NCBI GenBank assembly: GCA_018713005.1
Contig: DVFX01000055.1
Location: forward strand, 1-32,221
From: Scatomorpha gallistercoris
Lineage (GTDB): Bacteria; Bacillota; Clostridia; Oscillospirales; Oscillospiraceae
Direction of reading: 5' to 3'
DNA length: 32,221 bases
Both the position numbers and the translations under genes were made by a program. Positions 1-6,996 of this stretch are shown piece by piece. How positions within the stretch are numbered: the first letter of the stretch is position 1; every line of letters begins with the position of its first letter. The notes beneath the pieces are model-generated. The model was not told where the DNA came from. It saw only the letters and a program-made list of their open reading frames with translations, and did not search any database.

Positions 1-1473
1 GACGTCCTGAGCGCCGAGTCCTTCGACATAGCCGCGCCCTGCGGCGGGCAGGGCAAGTGCGGCAAATGCGCCGTCACGCTAGTCTCGCCCGACGGCACGC
101 GCGAGCGGGTGAACGCCTGCCGTATACTCGCGTCCGACGTGGGCGAGCGCGTCGTGATAGCGCCCGACTCCGCCTCCGGCGGCGAGATTCAGCTCGAGGG
201 CTCTGCAATCGCAGGCGCGGGTACGCTCAGCGGTTACGCCGCCGCGCTGGACATAGGCACGACGACCCTCGCCGTGCGCATAATCGACCGCGCAAGCGGC
301 GAGACGCTCGCCTCGGCCAGTGCGTGGAACGCTCAGGCGCCCTACGGCGCTGACGTTGTCAGCCGCATCAAACACGCCTCCAAACCCGGTGGGCTTGAAA
401 AGCTAACGGCGCTGGTGCGCAATCAGGCGCGGGAGCTCATCTCCATCGCCTGCGGCGACGCCAACGTTGCGCACGAGGAAATAACCGAGATACTCTGCGC
501 GGGCAACACGACTATGGAGCACATTTTTGCCGGAATCCCGCCCGAAAGCATAGGCCGTGCGCCGTACACGCCGGAGACGTACTTCACCGACGGCGGCGAG
601 CTGCGCGACGAGGCCTTCCCAAACGCAAAAATCCGCCTCGCGCCCTGCGTCTCCGGTTACGTCGGAGGCGACACTGCGGCGGCGGTATACGCCACGGGCA
701 TGTCTGAAAAGAGCGGCGTGCGCCTGCTTATGGACATAGGTACGAACGGAGAACTGGTACTGGGCGGCAAGGACGGGCTCATAAGCTGCTCCGTGGCCTG
801 CGGCCCGGCATTTGAAGGCGCGGAGATAAGCTGCGGCATGCGCTCGGTGCCAGGCGCCATCAGCGCTGTGCGCTTTGCGCAGGGCGAGTTCTGGTATGTG
901 GTCATCGGCGGCGGTTACCCGAAAGGCATCTGCGGCACGGGCATAGTCGACGCGCTGGCCGAAATGCTCAGAAGCGGCGTCGTGGACGGCACGGGGCGGC
1001 TCCTGGAGCCGGACGAGCTGCCGAAGGGCCTGCGCGAGACGGTCTCGATAAACAAGAAGGGCAACCTGTCCTTCACCGTTGCGCCCGGTGTGAAGCTCAG
1101 GGCTGCCGACATACGCAAGCTGCAGCTGGCAAAGGCGGCCGTGCGCGCAGGTGTGGAGCTGCTCATGAAGCGCGCGGGCGTCACGGCTCAGGACATAGAC
1201 GAGGTGTATCTCGCCGGGGGCTTCGGCACGAGGCTGAATATACAAAGCGCCGCCGCGATAGGGCTCATCCCGCCGGAGCTGGCGGACAAGACCCGCGCCG
1301 TCGGCAACGCGTCGCTCGACGGGGCGCATCGCGCACTGTGTACGCCTGGGGGCTTTGACAGCCTGCTTGAAATACGCGCACGCTGCGGCTACATGGAGCT
1401 CTCGGGCAGCGCGGAGTTTTCCGACGCCTTTGTGGACGCGATGGCTTTTTACGACGACGAAGAGGAGGACTGA
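1..1473 (+). CDS. Ferredoxin/ASKHA-domain protein, RACo-like corrinoid activation protein (5' partial)
   Basis: The frame is open at base 1, so the gene starts upstream; 490 residues are visible. A plant-type 2Fe-2S site is seen with Cys at visible residues 14, 20, 23 and 40 (C-x5-C-x2-C-x16-C). An ASKHA-type ATPase region follows: a phosphate-1 motif ALDIGTTTLAVRI just after residue 80, LLMDIGTNGEL in the middle and VYLAGGFGTRLNIQ near the end. This order matches the RACo/DUF4445 family, which uses ATP and a 2Fe-2S centre to reduce Co(II) corrinoid proteins back to Co(I). The acidic C-terminus (DDEEED) encodes the GAGGAG ribosome site of the next gene, which starts 2 nt after the stop. The neighbour is a methionine-synthase-like homocysteine methyltransferase, which fits a role in cobalamin methyl transfer. 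The actual corrinoid partner is not in the window. Confidence 0.85.
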   Translation, partial: DVLSAESFDIAAPCGGQGKCGKCAVTLVSPDGTRERVNACRILASDVGERVVIAPDSASGGEIQLEGSAIAGAGTLSGYAAALDIGTTTLAVRIIDRASGETLASASAWNAQAPYGADVVSRIKHASKPGGLEKLTALVRNQARELISIACGDANVAHEEITEILCAGNTTMEHIFAGIPPESIGRAPYTPETYFTDGGELRDEAFPNAKIRLAPCVSGYVGGDTAAAVYATGMSEKSGVRLLMDIGTNGELVLGGKDGLISCSVACGPAFEGAEISCGMRSVPGAISAVRFAQGEFWYVVIGGGYPKGICGTGIVDALAEMLRSGVVDGTGRLLEPDELPKGLRETVSINKKGNLSFTVAPGVKLRAADIRKLQLAKAAVRAGVELLMKRAGVTAQDIDEVYLAGGFGTRLNIQSAAAIGLIPPELADKTRAVGNASLDGAHRALCTPGGFDSLLEIRARCGYMELSGSAEFSDAFVDAMAFYDDEEED

Positions 1474-1475
1474 CC

Positions 1476-2693
1476 ATGCAACTGTACTACCCCGTGATAT
1501 TGGACGGCGCTACCGGCACCGAGCTGCAAAAGAGAGGCTTCACCGGCGGCGGATGCGCCGAGGCCTGGGTGCTGGAGCACCCCGAGGCGATGCTGGACAT
1601 ACAGCGCAGATACGTCGATGCGGGCAGCGGCATAATCTACACGCCAACCTTCGGCGCAAACCGAGTGAAGCTCGAGGGGGCGGGCATATTCAACTCCGTG
1701 CGCGACTACAACCTGCGCCTCGCGGCCATATCCAAGGAGGCTGCGGCGGGGCGAGCGCTCGTAGCGGGCGACATAGCGCCGACCGGGCTCTTCCTCGCCC
1801 CTCTGGGCACTGCGAGCTTTGAAGAGCTCGTGGAAATATATGCCGAGCAGGCCGCCGCACTCGAAGAGGCGGGCGTCGACCTCTTCGTCATTGAGACGAT
1901 GATGACCCTGCCGGAGGCGCGCGCGGCCCTGCTCGCGGTGCGCTCTGTGAGCAAAAAGCCCGCCCTTGTGAGCTTCACCTGCGACGAACACGGCAAGACG
2001 CTCACCGGCACTGACGCTGCCGCGGCGCTTGTGGTCATGCAGGGCATGGGCGCGGACGCCTTCGGGCTCAACTGCTCCGTCGGCCCGCGCGACATACTTG
2101 CGCAGATTGAGCGCCTGCGCCCCTGGGCGGAGATACCGCTGCTTGCAAAGCCGAACGCCGGACTGCCTGAGGTTGTCGACGGGAGGACCGTCTACGACTG
2201 CCCTCCGGACGAGTTTGCGGCCACGGCGCGCGCGTTCTCTGAGGCCGGGGTGGCCTTCTTCGGCGGCTGCTGCGGCACGGACGAGGGCCATATCTCTGCG
2301 CTCAGGAGCGCGCTCGAGGGCGTGACGCCCGCTGAGAATGCGCCGGATTTCGGCGGAAGGCTCCCCTGCGCCAGCGAGAAGGAGGCTTTCCTGCTCGCAC
2401 CGGACGTGGGGATTCCCGAGCCCTTCGACTGCGGCGACAGCCTCGCCGACGACATAGAGGACGCCCAGGACGAGGGCGCGGAGATAATCGCCGTGCGCGT
2501 GGACAGCCTCGCCGACGCGGAGGCCTTTGCCGACTGCCAGTATGCGGTCAAGCGCCCGCTGGCAATAGCCAGCGATGACGCCGCCGCGCTTGAGGCGGCG
2601 CTGAGGGCCTATCAGGGCCGCGCGCTCTACTCAGGCGGGCTCGGCGACGACGAGCTCCTTCCGCTCGCGGAGAAGTACGGCCTGGTGCTCTGA
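1476..2693 (+). CDS. Homocysteine S-methyltransferase domain protein with a partial pterin-binding-like tail
   Basis: 405 residues. Residues 1-285 form a homocysteine-binding barrel as in the N-terminal module of cobalamin-dependent methionine synthase: ILDGATGTELQKRG at the start, and zinc ligands Cys200 (FGLNCS) and Cys265/Cys266 (FFGGCCGTD). The last ~90 residues (about 317-405) resemble the first half of the MetH pterin-binding barrel: a GAEIIAVRVD strand, then PLAIASDDAAALEAALRAY, then LLPLAEKYGLVL, where the protein stops. No full pterin barrel and no cobalamin domain is present. It probably transfers a methyl group to homocysteine with partners supplied separately. The start has an AGGAGG site inside the end of the upstream gene. 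An alternative is a standalone homocysteine methyltransferase using another donor. Confidence 0.85.
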   Translation: MQLYYPVILDGATGTELQKRGFTGGGCAEAWVLEHPEAMLDIQRRYVDAGSGIIYTPTFGANRVKLEGAGIFNSVRDYNLRLAAISKEAAAGRALVAGDIAPTGLFLAPLGTASFEELVEIYAEQAAALEEAGVDLFVIETMMTLPEARAALLAVRSVSKKPALVSFTCDEHGKTLTGTDAAAALVVMQGMGADAFGLNCSVGPRDILAQIERLRPWAEIPLLAKPNAGLPEVVDGRTVYDCPPDEFAATARAFSEAGVAFFGGCCGTDEGHISALRSALEGVTPAENAPDFGGRLPCASEKEAFLLAPDVGIPEPFDCGDSLADDIEDAQDEGAEIIAVRVDSLADAEAFADCQYAVKRPLAIASDDAAALEAALRAYQGRALYSGGLGDDELLPLAEKYGLVL

Positions 2694-2725
2694 GCGGACT
2701 CTCCAAATCAGACAAATAAGTCCGC
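2694..2725 (+). terminator. Weak hairpin after the homocysteine methyltransferase
   Basis: GCGGACT directly after the stop pairs with AGTCCGC at 2719-2725 (7 bp, 18-nt loop). No T-run follows, so factor-independent termination is doubtful; it may protect the 3' end of the mRNA. Confidence 0.3.
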
Positions 2726-2753
2726 AGCAGATTGAGCGCGGCGAAATTAATGG

Positions 2754-2781
2754 TTGCATTTACCGCGCTATGTGTTAAAAT
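2754..2781 (+). promoter_or_regulatory. Promoter of the ferredoxin gene
   Basis: TTGCAT (2754-2759) and TAAAAT (2776-2781) are 16 nt apart, with an extended -10 TG at 2773-2774. It lies about 60 nt before the ferredoxin start, inside an AT-rich patch that stands out from the GC-rich surroundings. This is a good vegetative (sigma-A-type) promoter. Confidence 0.65.
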
Positions 2782-2840
2782 ACATCCGTACATTCGGATA
2801 GACAGCCGATGTAAAACACAAGAGAACGGAGGTAAGATTC

Positions 2841-3011
2841 ATGGCTTACGTCATCAATGACAACTGTGTTGCCTGCGGCACCTGCGCCGCCAACTGTCCT
2901 GTTGAGGCTATCGACATGGGCGACGACAAGTACGTCATCGACCAGGACAAGTGCATCTCCTGCGGTACCTGCGCCGCCAACTGCCCTGTCGAGGCCATCG
3001 AGGAGCAGTAA
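2841..3011 (+). CDS. 2[4Fe-4S] ferredoxin, 56 residues
   Basis: A small low-potential electron carrier of the clostridial type. ATG follows GGAGGT with a suitable gap. The protein has two CxxCxxCxxxCP clusters: Cys 9, 12, 15, 19 and Cys 38, 41, 44, 48. The two halves both read CGTCAANCPVEAI, and are almost the same at DNA level, so the internal duplication is unusually well kept. Length is normal for the family (about 55 residues). All five Ile codons are ATC, as in the highly expressed lipoproteins here and unlike most neighbours, which suggests strong expression. It has its own promoter and stands alone. Candidate partners are iron-sulfur oxidoreductases or the upstream corrinoid activator, but the sequence does not show which. 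Confidence 0.95.
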   Translation: MAYVINDNCVACGTCAANCPVEAIDMGDDKYVIDQDKCISCGTCAANCPVEAIEEQ

Positions 3012-3040
3012 AAGCTTCCGGGGTCCTGCCTCGGAAGAGC

Positions 3041-3081
3041 GTATTTTGCCCCAAAAGGCGCAGCCTTTTGGGGCAAAATAC
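3041..3081. repeat. 41-bp perfect palindrome (19-bp arms, 3-nt loop)
   Basis: Arm GTATTTTGCCCCAAAAGGC (3041-3059) is exactly complementary to 3063-3081 around a GCA loop. A second hairpin lies just before it (3015-3023 with 3029-3037, 8 of 9 pairs). No T-run follows on either strand; the T-rich part lies before the stem, not after, so it is not a standard terminator. It may be a REP-like extragenic repeat or a structured 3' end for the ferredoxin mRNA. The 12-mer GCCCCAAAAGGC recurs at 5760-5771. Confidence 0.7.
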
Positions 3082-3115
3082 CAGGTGGGCAATGCCTGCC
3101 TTGAAAGAAGCTTAC

Positions 3116-3136
3116 CCCGCATGTGCGGGTTTGTTT
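3116..3136 (+). terminator. Probable intrinsic terminator downstream of ferredoxin
   Basis: CCCGC-ATGT-GCGGG followed by TTTGTTT. The stem is only 5 bp but the T-rich tail is well placed. It would end the ferredoxin transcript about 120 nt after the stop. Confidence 0.5.
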
Positions 3137-3183
3137 CCGCGCGCCCTGGAACATGAGCCCTGGCCCGGATGGCCCGGATATGC

Positions 3184-3241
3184 AAAGCTTCATGCGCTGC
3201 CATTCGTGTCGTTTTGCGACGGCTGCGGCGCATGAAGCTTT
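3184..3241 (+). repeat. 14-bp perfect inverted repeat just before the trmN6-like gene
   Basis: AAAGCTTCATGCGC (3184-3197) pairs with 3228-3241. Inside the 30-nt loop is a smaller stem GTCG/CGAC. The right arm ends 5 nt before the AGGAGGTG ribosome site of the next gene, so folding could affect its translation, or the element could be an operator. No T-run follows. Confidence 0.55.
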
Positions 3242-3259
3242 ATTGTAGGAGGTGTTCTC

Positions 3260-3961
3260 GTGAAGCTGTGGCCCGGAGGGCCCGAATACGAGGGCGGGGA
3301 CGCCTTCCCCGTCACGACGGACAGCGTGCTGCTCGCGGACTTCGTCCGCGTGAAGCCGGGCATGCGCGTGCTGGAGCTCGGCTGCGGCGCAGGCATCATA
3401 TCCCTGCTGCTGCTTGTGAGGGAGCCCGGCGTGCGCCTGGAGGCCGTGGAGATAGATTCACGCGCCGCCGCCCGCGCTAGGGACAACTTCGCCGCGAACG
3501 GCCTGGAGGCCGGCGTGGTCTGCGGGGACCTGCGGGACGCATCCTGCCTGCCGCCGGCGAATTCGTGTTCCCTCGTCGTCTGCAATCCGCCGTATTTCGC
3601 GGCGAACAGCGGGAAACAGGCCTCGGACGCCCGCCGCGCCATAGCGCGAAGCGAGGGCGGGTGCACCTTCGCGGAGGTCTGCGCGGCCGCTGCGCGCAGC
3701 TTGAAGCAGGGCGGACGCTTCGCCTTCGTACACCGCGCGGAGCGGCTGGCGGAGATATTTGCCGTGCTCGCGGGAAAGCGGCTTGAACCCAAGCGTCTGC
3801 GCCTGGTGCAGCACAGCGCCGACAGCGCCCCGGGGCTCGTGCTCTGTGAGGCGGTGCGCTTCGGTGCGCCGGGCCTGACCGTTGAGCCCGCGCTGCTGCT
3901 TCACACGCCGGACGGCGCCGACAGCGCCGAGGCCAGGCGCATCTATCATTTGGAGGACTGA
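3260..3961 (+). CDS. trmN6: tRNA1(Val) adenine-37 N6-methyltransferase-like protein
   Basis: 233 residues, GTG start 5 nt after AGGAGGTG. It is a class I SAM-dependent methyltransferase: motif I LELGCGAG at residues 38-45, an acidic EID at 64-66 after strand 2, and the catalytic NPPYF motif at 109-113, typical of N6-adenine or N-methyltransferases. Length and pattern match the TrmN6/YfiC (YabB) family, which methylates N6 of A37 in tRNA1(Val) in E. coli. The next gene, rsmI, starts 2 nt after the stop with GGAGG in the end of this gene; this pairing is common in Firmicutes. The substrate in this organism is inferred from family and context only. Confidence 0.85.
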   Translation: MKLWPGGPEYEGGDAFPVTTDSVLLADFVRVKPGMRVLELGCGAGIISLLLLVREPGVRLEAVEIDSRAAARARDNFAANGLEAGVVCGDLRDASCLPPANSCSLVVCNPPYFAANSGKQASDARRAIARSEGGCTFAEVCAAAARSLKQGGRFAFVHRAERLAEIFAVLAGKRLEPKRLRLVQHSADSAPGLVLCEAVRFGAPGLTVEPALLLHTPDGADSAEARRIYHLED

Positions 3962-3963
3962 AC

Positions 3964-4794
3964 ATGGCGGGAAAACTCACCCTTGTCGGTACACCTATAG
4001 GCAACTTGGGCGATATGTCGCCCAGGGCTCTGCGCGCGCTTGAGGAGGCGGACTTCATCGCCGCCGAGGACACGCGTGTCACGCTCAAGCTGCTGAACCA
4101 CTTCGACATACGCCGCCCGCTTGTCAGCTACTACGAGCACAACGCCAAGCGCTCCGGAGAGCGCATACTCGAGCGCATACTTGCAGGGGAGAACTGCGCG
4201 CTGGTCACGGACGCGGGCATGCCCAGCATATCCGACCCGGGCGAGGACCTGGCCGTCAGATGCGCCGGGGCGGGGGTGGAGATAACCGTCGTGCCGGGGC
4301 CGAGCGCCGCCGTGAGCGCGCTCGCGCTCAGCGCACTGCCGAGCGGCCGCTTTTGCTTTGAGGGTTTCCTGTCCACTTCGGGCAAAAGCCGACGTGAGCA
4401 CCTGGATTCCCTCCGCGGCGAAAAGCGGACCATGCTCTTCTACGAGGCCCCGCACAAGCTTGTAAAGACGCTCGTTGATTTGCGCGATGCCTTCGGCCCG
4501 GAGCGGCGCATAGCGCTCTGCCGGGAGATGACGAAGCTGCATGAGGAGGTCATACGCACCACGCTCGGCGAGGCGGCGGAGATGTACGGAGAGGAGAACC
4601 CGCCGCGAGGCGAGTTCGTGCTGGTCATAGAGGGCGCTCCCGAGGACGGCGGCGAGCAGTACACCGCCGAGAGCGCGCTCGAGCTTGTGAACGAGTACCG
4701 TGCACAGGGCAGGAGCCTGAAGGAGGCCTGCCGTATGGCGGCCGAGGTCACAGGCTTCAAGAAAAACGAGCTCTACGACATGGCTGTGAAATAA
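3964..4794 (+). CDS. rsmI: 16S rRNA (cytidine-1402 2'-O)-methyltransferase
   Basis: 276 residues. The tetrapyrrole-methylase fold signatures of RsmI are all present: LVGTPIGNLGD at residues 7-17, AAEDTR at 33-38, VTDAGMPSISDPG at 81-93, VVPGPSA around 109-115, and FEGFL near 130. RsmI uses SAM to methylate the 2'-OH of C1402 in the ribosomal P site. Length matches E. coli RsmI. It forms a two-gene operon with the trmN6-like gene and ends at a strong terminator. Ile is coded almost only by ATA here (about nine ATA to one ATC by eye), in contrast to the highly expressed genes of the window. Confidence 0.96.
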   Translation: MAGKLTLVGTPIGNLGDMSPRALRALEEADFIAAEDTRVTLKLLNHFDIRRPLVSYYEHNAKRSGERILERILAGENCALVTDAGMPSISDPGEDLAVRCAGAGVEITVVPGPSAAVSALALSALPSGRFCFEGFLSTSGKSRREHLDSLRGEKRTMLFYEAPHKLVKTLVDLRDAFGPERRIALCREMTKLHEEVIRTTLGEAAEMYGEENPPRGEFVLVIEGAPEDGGEQYTAESALELVNEYRAQGRSLKEACRMAAEVTGFKKNELYDMAVK

Positions 4795-4797
4795 TGA

Positions 4798-4822
4798 ACG
4801 CCCGGCTTGGCCGGGCGTTTTT
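4798..4822 (+). terminator. Intrinsic terminator after rsmI
   Basis: ACGCCCGGC-TTG-GCCGGGCGT (9-bp stem) followed by TTTT, starting 3 nt after the rsmI stop. From 4823 to 4986 I see no gene; there is an 8-bp inverted repeat TTGCGCCG/CGGCGCAA (4821-4828 and 4853-4860), and no convincing promoter. Confidence 0.9.
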
Positions 4823-4986
4823 GCGCCGTGAGCCCGACGGCGGCGAGAAGGACGGCGCAAGCCGCTTCCCGTGGCGCGGATATCAGCCGTAAACCGTTTA
4901 GGTATGCGAGCGCTGCCCAAGGAACGTTCGCCGGATTTGCACGTCAGAAAACAGACGGCTTGTCTATCGCGTGGAAAGGAAAAGAT

Positions 4987-5660
4987 ATGTACACGTTCCT
5001 GGATATGCTCCGAAAATACATGCCCATGCTCTTACCCGCCCTGGTGCTGGGAGCGGCGGCGTATTTCCTGGTGCTTTGTATACTCAAGCGACGCGGCCGC
5101 AGGCTTTCGGCGGCGTGGAATGTCTGGCTCTTCGTCTCGGCGTCGTATCTCTTCGCCATGCTGTTCGTCCTCGTTCTGCGCGGCGGAGAGAGCCGCGGGC
5201 GGCAATCGGCGAATTTTGAGCTGTTCTACGGCTACAGAATGCTCGCTAAAAGCTACAGCGCCCACGCCTTTACCGGCGAGCTGATGAACATACTCATTTT
5301 CCTGCCATTCGGCTTCCTGTTCGCGCTGCCCTTGGAGAGAGCAGGAAGCGCTTCCTTGTCATAGCCCTCGGGGCGCTCGCCTCGCTGCTGGCAGAGACGC
5401 TTCAATATGTGATCCGGCTCGGCATCTTCGACGTGGACGACCTCTTAAACAACACGCTCGGTACGCTCTGCGGCTTCGCGCTCGCGCGCTGCCGCTCAGC
5501 CCGGACGAGTGTGCGGCCGCTCTGCGGCAGGGCGAGTACACCTGCATAGAAGGCGCCCGCGTGGACTACACCCTGGACACCAAGGGGACATACCGCCCGG
5601 CGCTCACGCTCCTATCCGGCGGGAGCGAGCTGCACATACCGCTGCAAATGGAAGAAAGTG
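4987..5660 (+). pseudogene. VanZ-like membrane protein, broken by two frameshifts
   Basis: ATG at 4987 follows AAAGGAAAAG. The first reading frame gives about 120 residues with three hydrophobic stretches (around residues 12-33, 44-65 and 95-115) and ends with GELMNILIFLPFGFLFALPL, typical of the VanZ domain. The frame then stops at 5362-5364. From about 5330-5346 the next frame continues with FLVIALGALASLLAETLQ and DVDDLLNNTLGTLCGF, the second half of VanZ. From about 5480-5489 the third frame carries on (LSPDECAAALRQGEYTC onward) without its own stop before the downstream hairpin. Both steps equal a one-base loss, next to GAGAGAG and GCGCGC repeats. Either the gene is dead or the assembly has two indels. 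VanZ proteins are linked to teicoplanin resistance in some species, but the role here is unknown. Confidence 0.75.
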
Positions 5661-5661
5661 C

Positions 5662-5693
5662 TCCCCGGGACGGACTGCGCCCCGGGGACTTTT
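5662..5693 (+). terminator. Intrinsic terminator after the vanZ remnant
   Basis: TCCCCGGG (5662-5669) pairs with CCCGGGGA (5681-5688), followed by CTTTT. It marks where the vanZ-like gene should end, although the third frame runs through it. Confidence 0.6.
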
Positions 5694-5772
5694 GCTGCTT
5701 CGCTCTTGCTGCGCTGGTTTGTACATTGCACCTGCCTGCCCGGGCGGCGATGACGCCCGGCCCCAAAAGGCA

Positions 5773-5798
5773 GAGAGGAGGACGGGTGTCCTCCTCTC
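5773..5798 (-). terminator. Hairpin at the 3' end of the SLH lipoprotein gene
   Basis: An 11-bp perfect stem with a GGGT loop lies directly beyond the minus-strand stop codon. Read on the minus strand it is followed a few bases later by CCTTTTGG, a short T-run, so it is a plausible terminator. From 5694 to 5772 I see nothing else. Confidence 0.55.
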
Positions 5799-6857
5799 CT
5801 AGTGTTGTGCGTTCAGCACAGGCTGGGCGGCGCGGAGCGCGCGGGCCATTTCGGAAGCGGTGATGGGGTCGTCGGGACGTATCTTACCGTCCGTCATCTC
5901 GAGCCAGCCGTCCTGGAACGCGCGGTTCACCACGTCATACGCCCAGTGCGTCTCGTCCAAATCAGCGGCCTCGACGGGGTCTCCGAGCCAACCCGGGTAC
6001 GGGATAAGCTGGCGGCGCGCCAGCTGCATACGCTGCAGCAATTGGGCGAAGTCTGCGCGCGTGAAGGGCTTGTCGGGCGGGAGGAAGCCCTCTTCATAGC
6101 CGTAGAGCATGCCGTAGCTGTCGAGATACGCTATGGCCTTCTCCGCGCCGGTGCCTGCGTAGGCGCCGCGGTTGAGCGGGTAGCTGTTGTCTTTGTTATG
6201 CGCCGAGAGCAGGTCAAAGGCCCAGATTGCGGCCTCAGCCCAGGTGAAGGTCCTATCTCCCTGTCCGTCGAGCTCGTTTGCGGACGTAAGGAGGTCCTGA
6301 TAGGCGAGCGTTGGCAAATCGTCGGACTCAGCGGGCGTGAGATGGAGCATGAAGAACCGACCGTTCATGGCCCTGCTGAGCGCGTCGTACTCGTCGTACT
6401 CCTCGTGCCCTATCTCGATGCCGCCGATGGGGTCTACCATGACGTAGAAGCTGGCGCTGTCGGCACCCACGACCTCTACCGAGGTCATCGATTGGTTGTA
6501 GAACCTGTCCGGGTTGAAGAAATCCCCACGCGGAACTTCGACGATGGAGCATATCTGCGTGCCGAAGCCCTCATATTCCGGCGGCGTGTAGTAAAGCGTC
6601 CAGGCAGAGCTGTTCTCGTAGAAGTGCGGTATGCCGCTGCCGATTGCCACGACGGGCGAGATGTATTCGGGTATGGTGATGCTGACGTGCTCGGTGGAAA
6701 AGGTGTAGCCCTCGTCGCTCGGCCCGGCTATATACTCCATCGTTTCGTGCTCGTCAAGGGCGGGCGTCGGCGTGGAGGCAGGGTTTGGCTCCGCCGCCGG
6801 AGCGCCGCAGGCGGAGAGAATGAGCAGGGCGAGCACAATCGGGATTGCGCGCTTCAT
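5799..6857 (-). CDS. Lipoprotein with C-terminal S-layer homology (SLH) repeats
   Basis: 352 residues from the ATG at 6857, chosen because GGAGA lies just upstream and the protein then begins with a lipoprotein signal peptide (MKRAIPIVLALLILSAC, lipobox LSAC, Cys17). A Thr/Pro-rich linker follows, then a central region of unknown fold (about 40-225). The C-terminus has two SLH-like units: one around 236-280 (PFTRADFAQLLQRM) and one around 297-345 (HWAYDVVNRAFQDGWLEM, then DPITASEMARALRAA). SLH units usually bind secondary cell-wall polymer, so this protein may link membrane and wall; having both a lipid anchor and SLH units is somewhat unusual. The function of the central region is not recognised. 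It is monocistronic between two hairpins. Confidence 0.8.
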   Translation of the reverse strand: MKRAIPIVLALLILSACGAPAAEPNPASTPTPALDEHETMEYIAGPSDEGYTFSTEHVSITIPEYISPVVAIGSGIPHFYENSSAWTLYYTPPEYEGFGTQICSIVEVPRGDFFNPDRFYNQSMTSVEVVGADSASFYVMVDPIGGIEIGHEEYDEYDALSRAMNGRFFMLHLTPAESDDLPTLAYQDLLTSANELDGQGDRTFTWAEAAIWAFDLLSAHNKDNSYPLNRGAYAGTGAEKAIAYLDSYGMLYGYEEGFLPPDKPFTRADFAQLLQRMQLARRQLIPYPGWLGDPVEAADLDETHWAYDVVNRAFQDGWLEMTDGKIRPDDPITASEMARALRAAQPVLNAQH

Positions 6858-6927
6858 GTTGCTTCTCCTTTCATGTACCGGATACCTGTCAGACGCGGGA
6901 GCTTTACGAGAGGTTCCGGAAAAAGGC

Positions 6928-6966
6928 AAAAACAAGTGCGGAGGCCTTCTTTTCGGCTCTCCGCAC
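6928..6966 (-). terminator. Terminator of the pyridoxal kinase gene
   Basis: On the minus strand GTGCGGAG...CTCCGCAC (6966-6936, with an inner GCC/GGC extension and one bulge) is followed by TTGTTTTTG, about 30 nt after the kinase stop. It separates the kinase from the SLH lipoprotein gene. Confidence 0.8.
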
Positions 6967-6996
6967 AAAACTTATGCTCACAATATGTATATGTTG

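Noticed and set aside
2694..2725. Strong terminator after the homocysteine methyltransferase
   Set aside because: Only a 7-bp stem with an 18-nt loop and no T-run; kept as a weak hairpin.
5330..5492. Programmed frameshifting in the vanZ-like gene
   Set aside because: Two shifts are needed, no slippery heptamer or stimulator is evident, and the last frame has no proper stop.
3048..5771. Shared 12-mer GCCCCAAAAGGC at 3048-3059 and 5760-5771 as a repeat family
   Set aside because: The second copy lacks the palindromic partner; a 12-base match in 32 kb of GC-rich DNA may be chance. Noted only in the palindrome entry.
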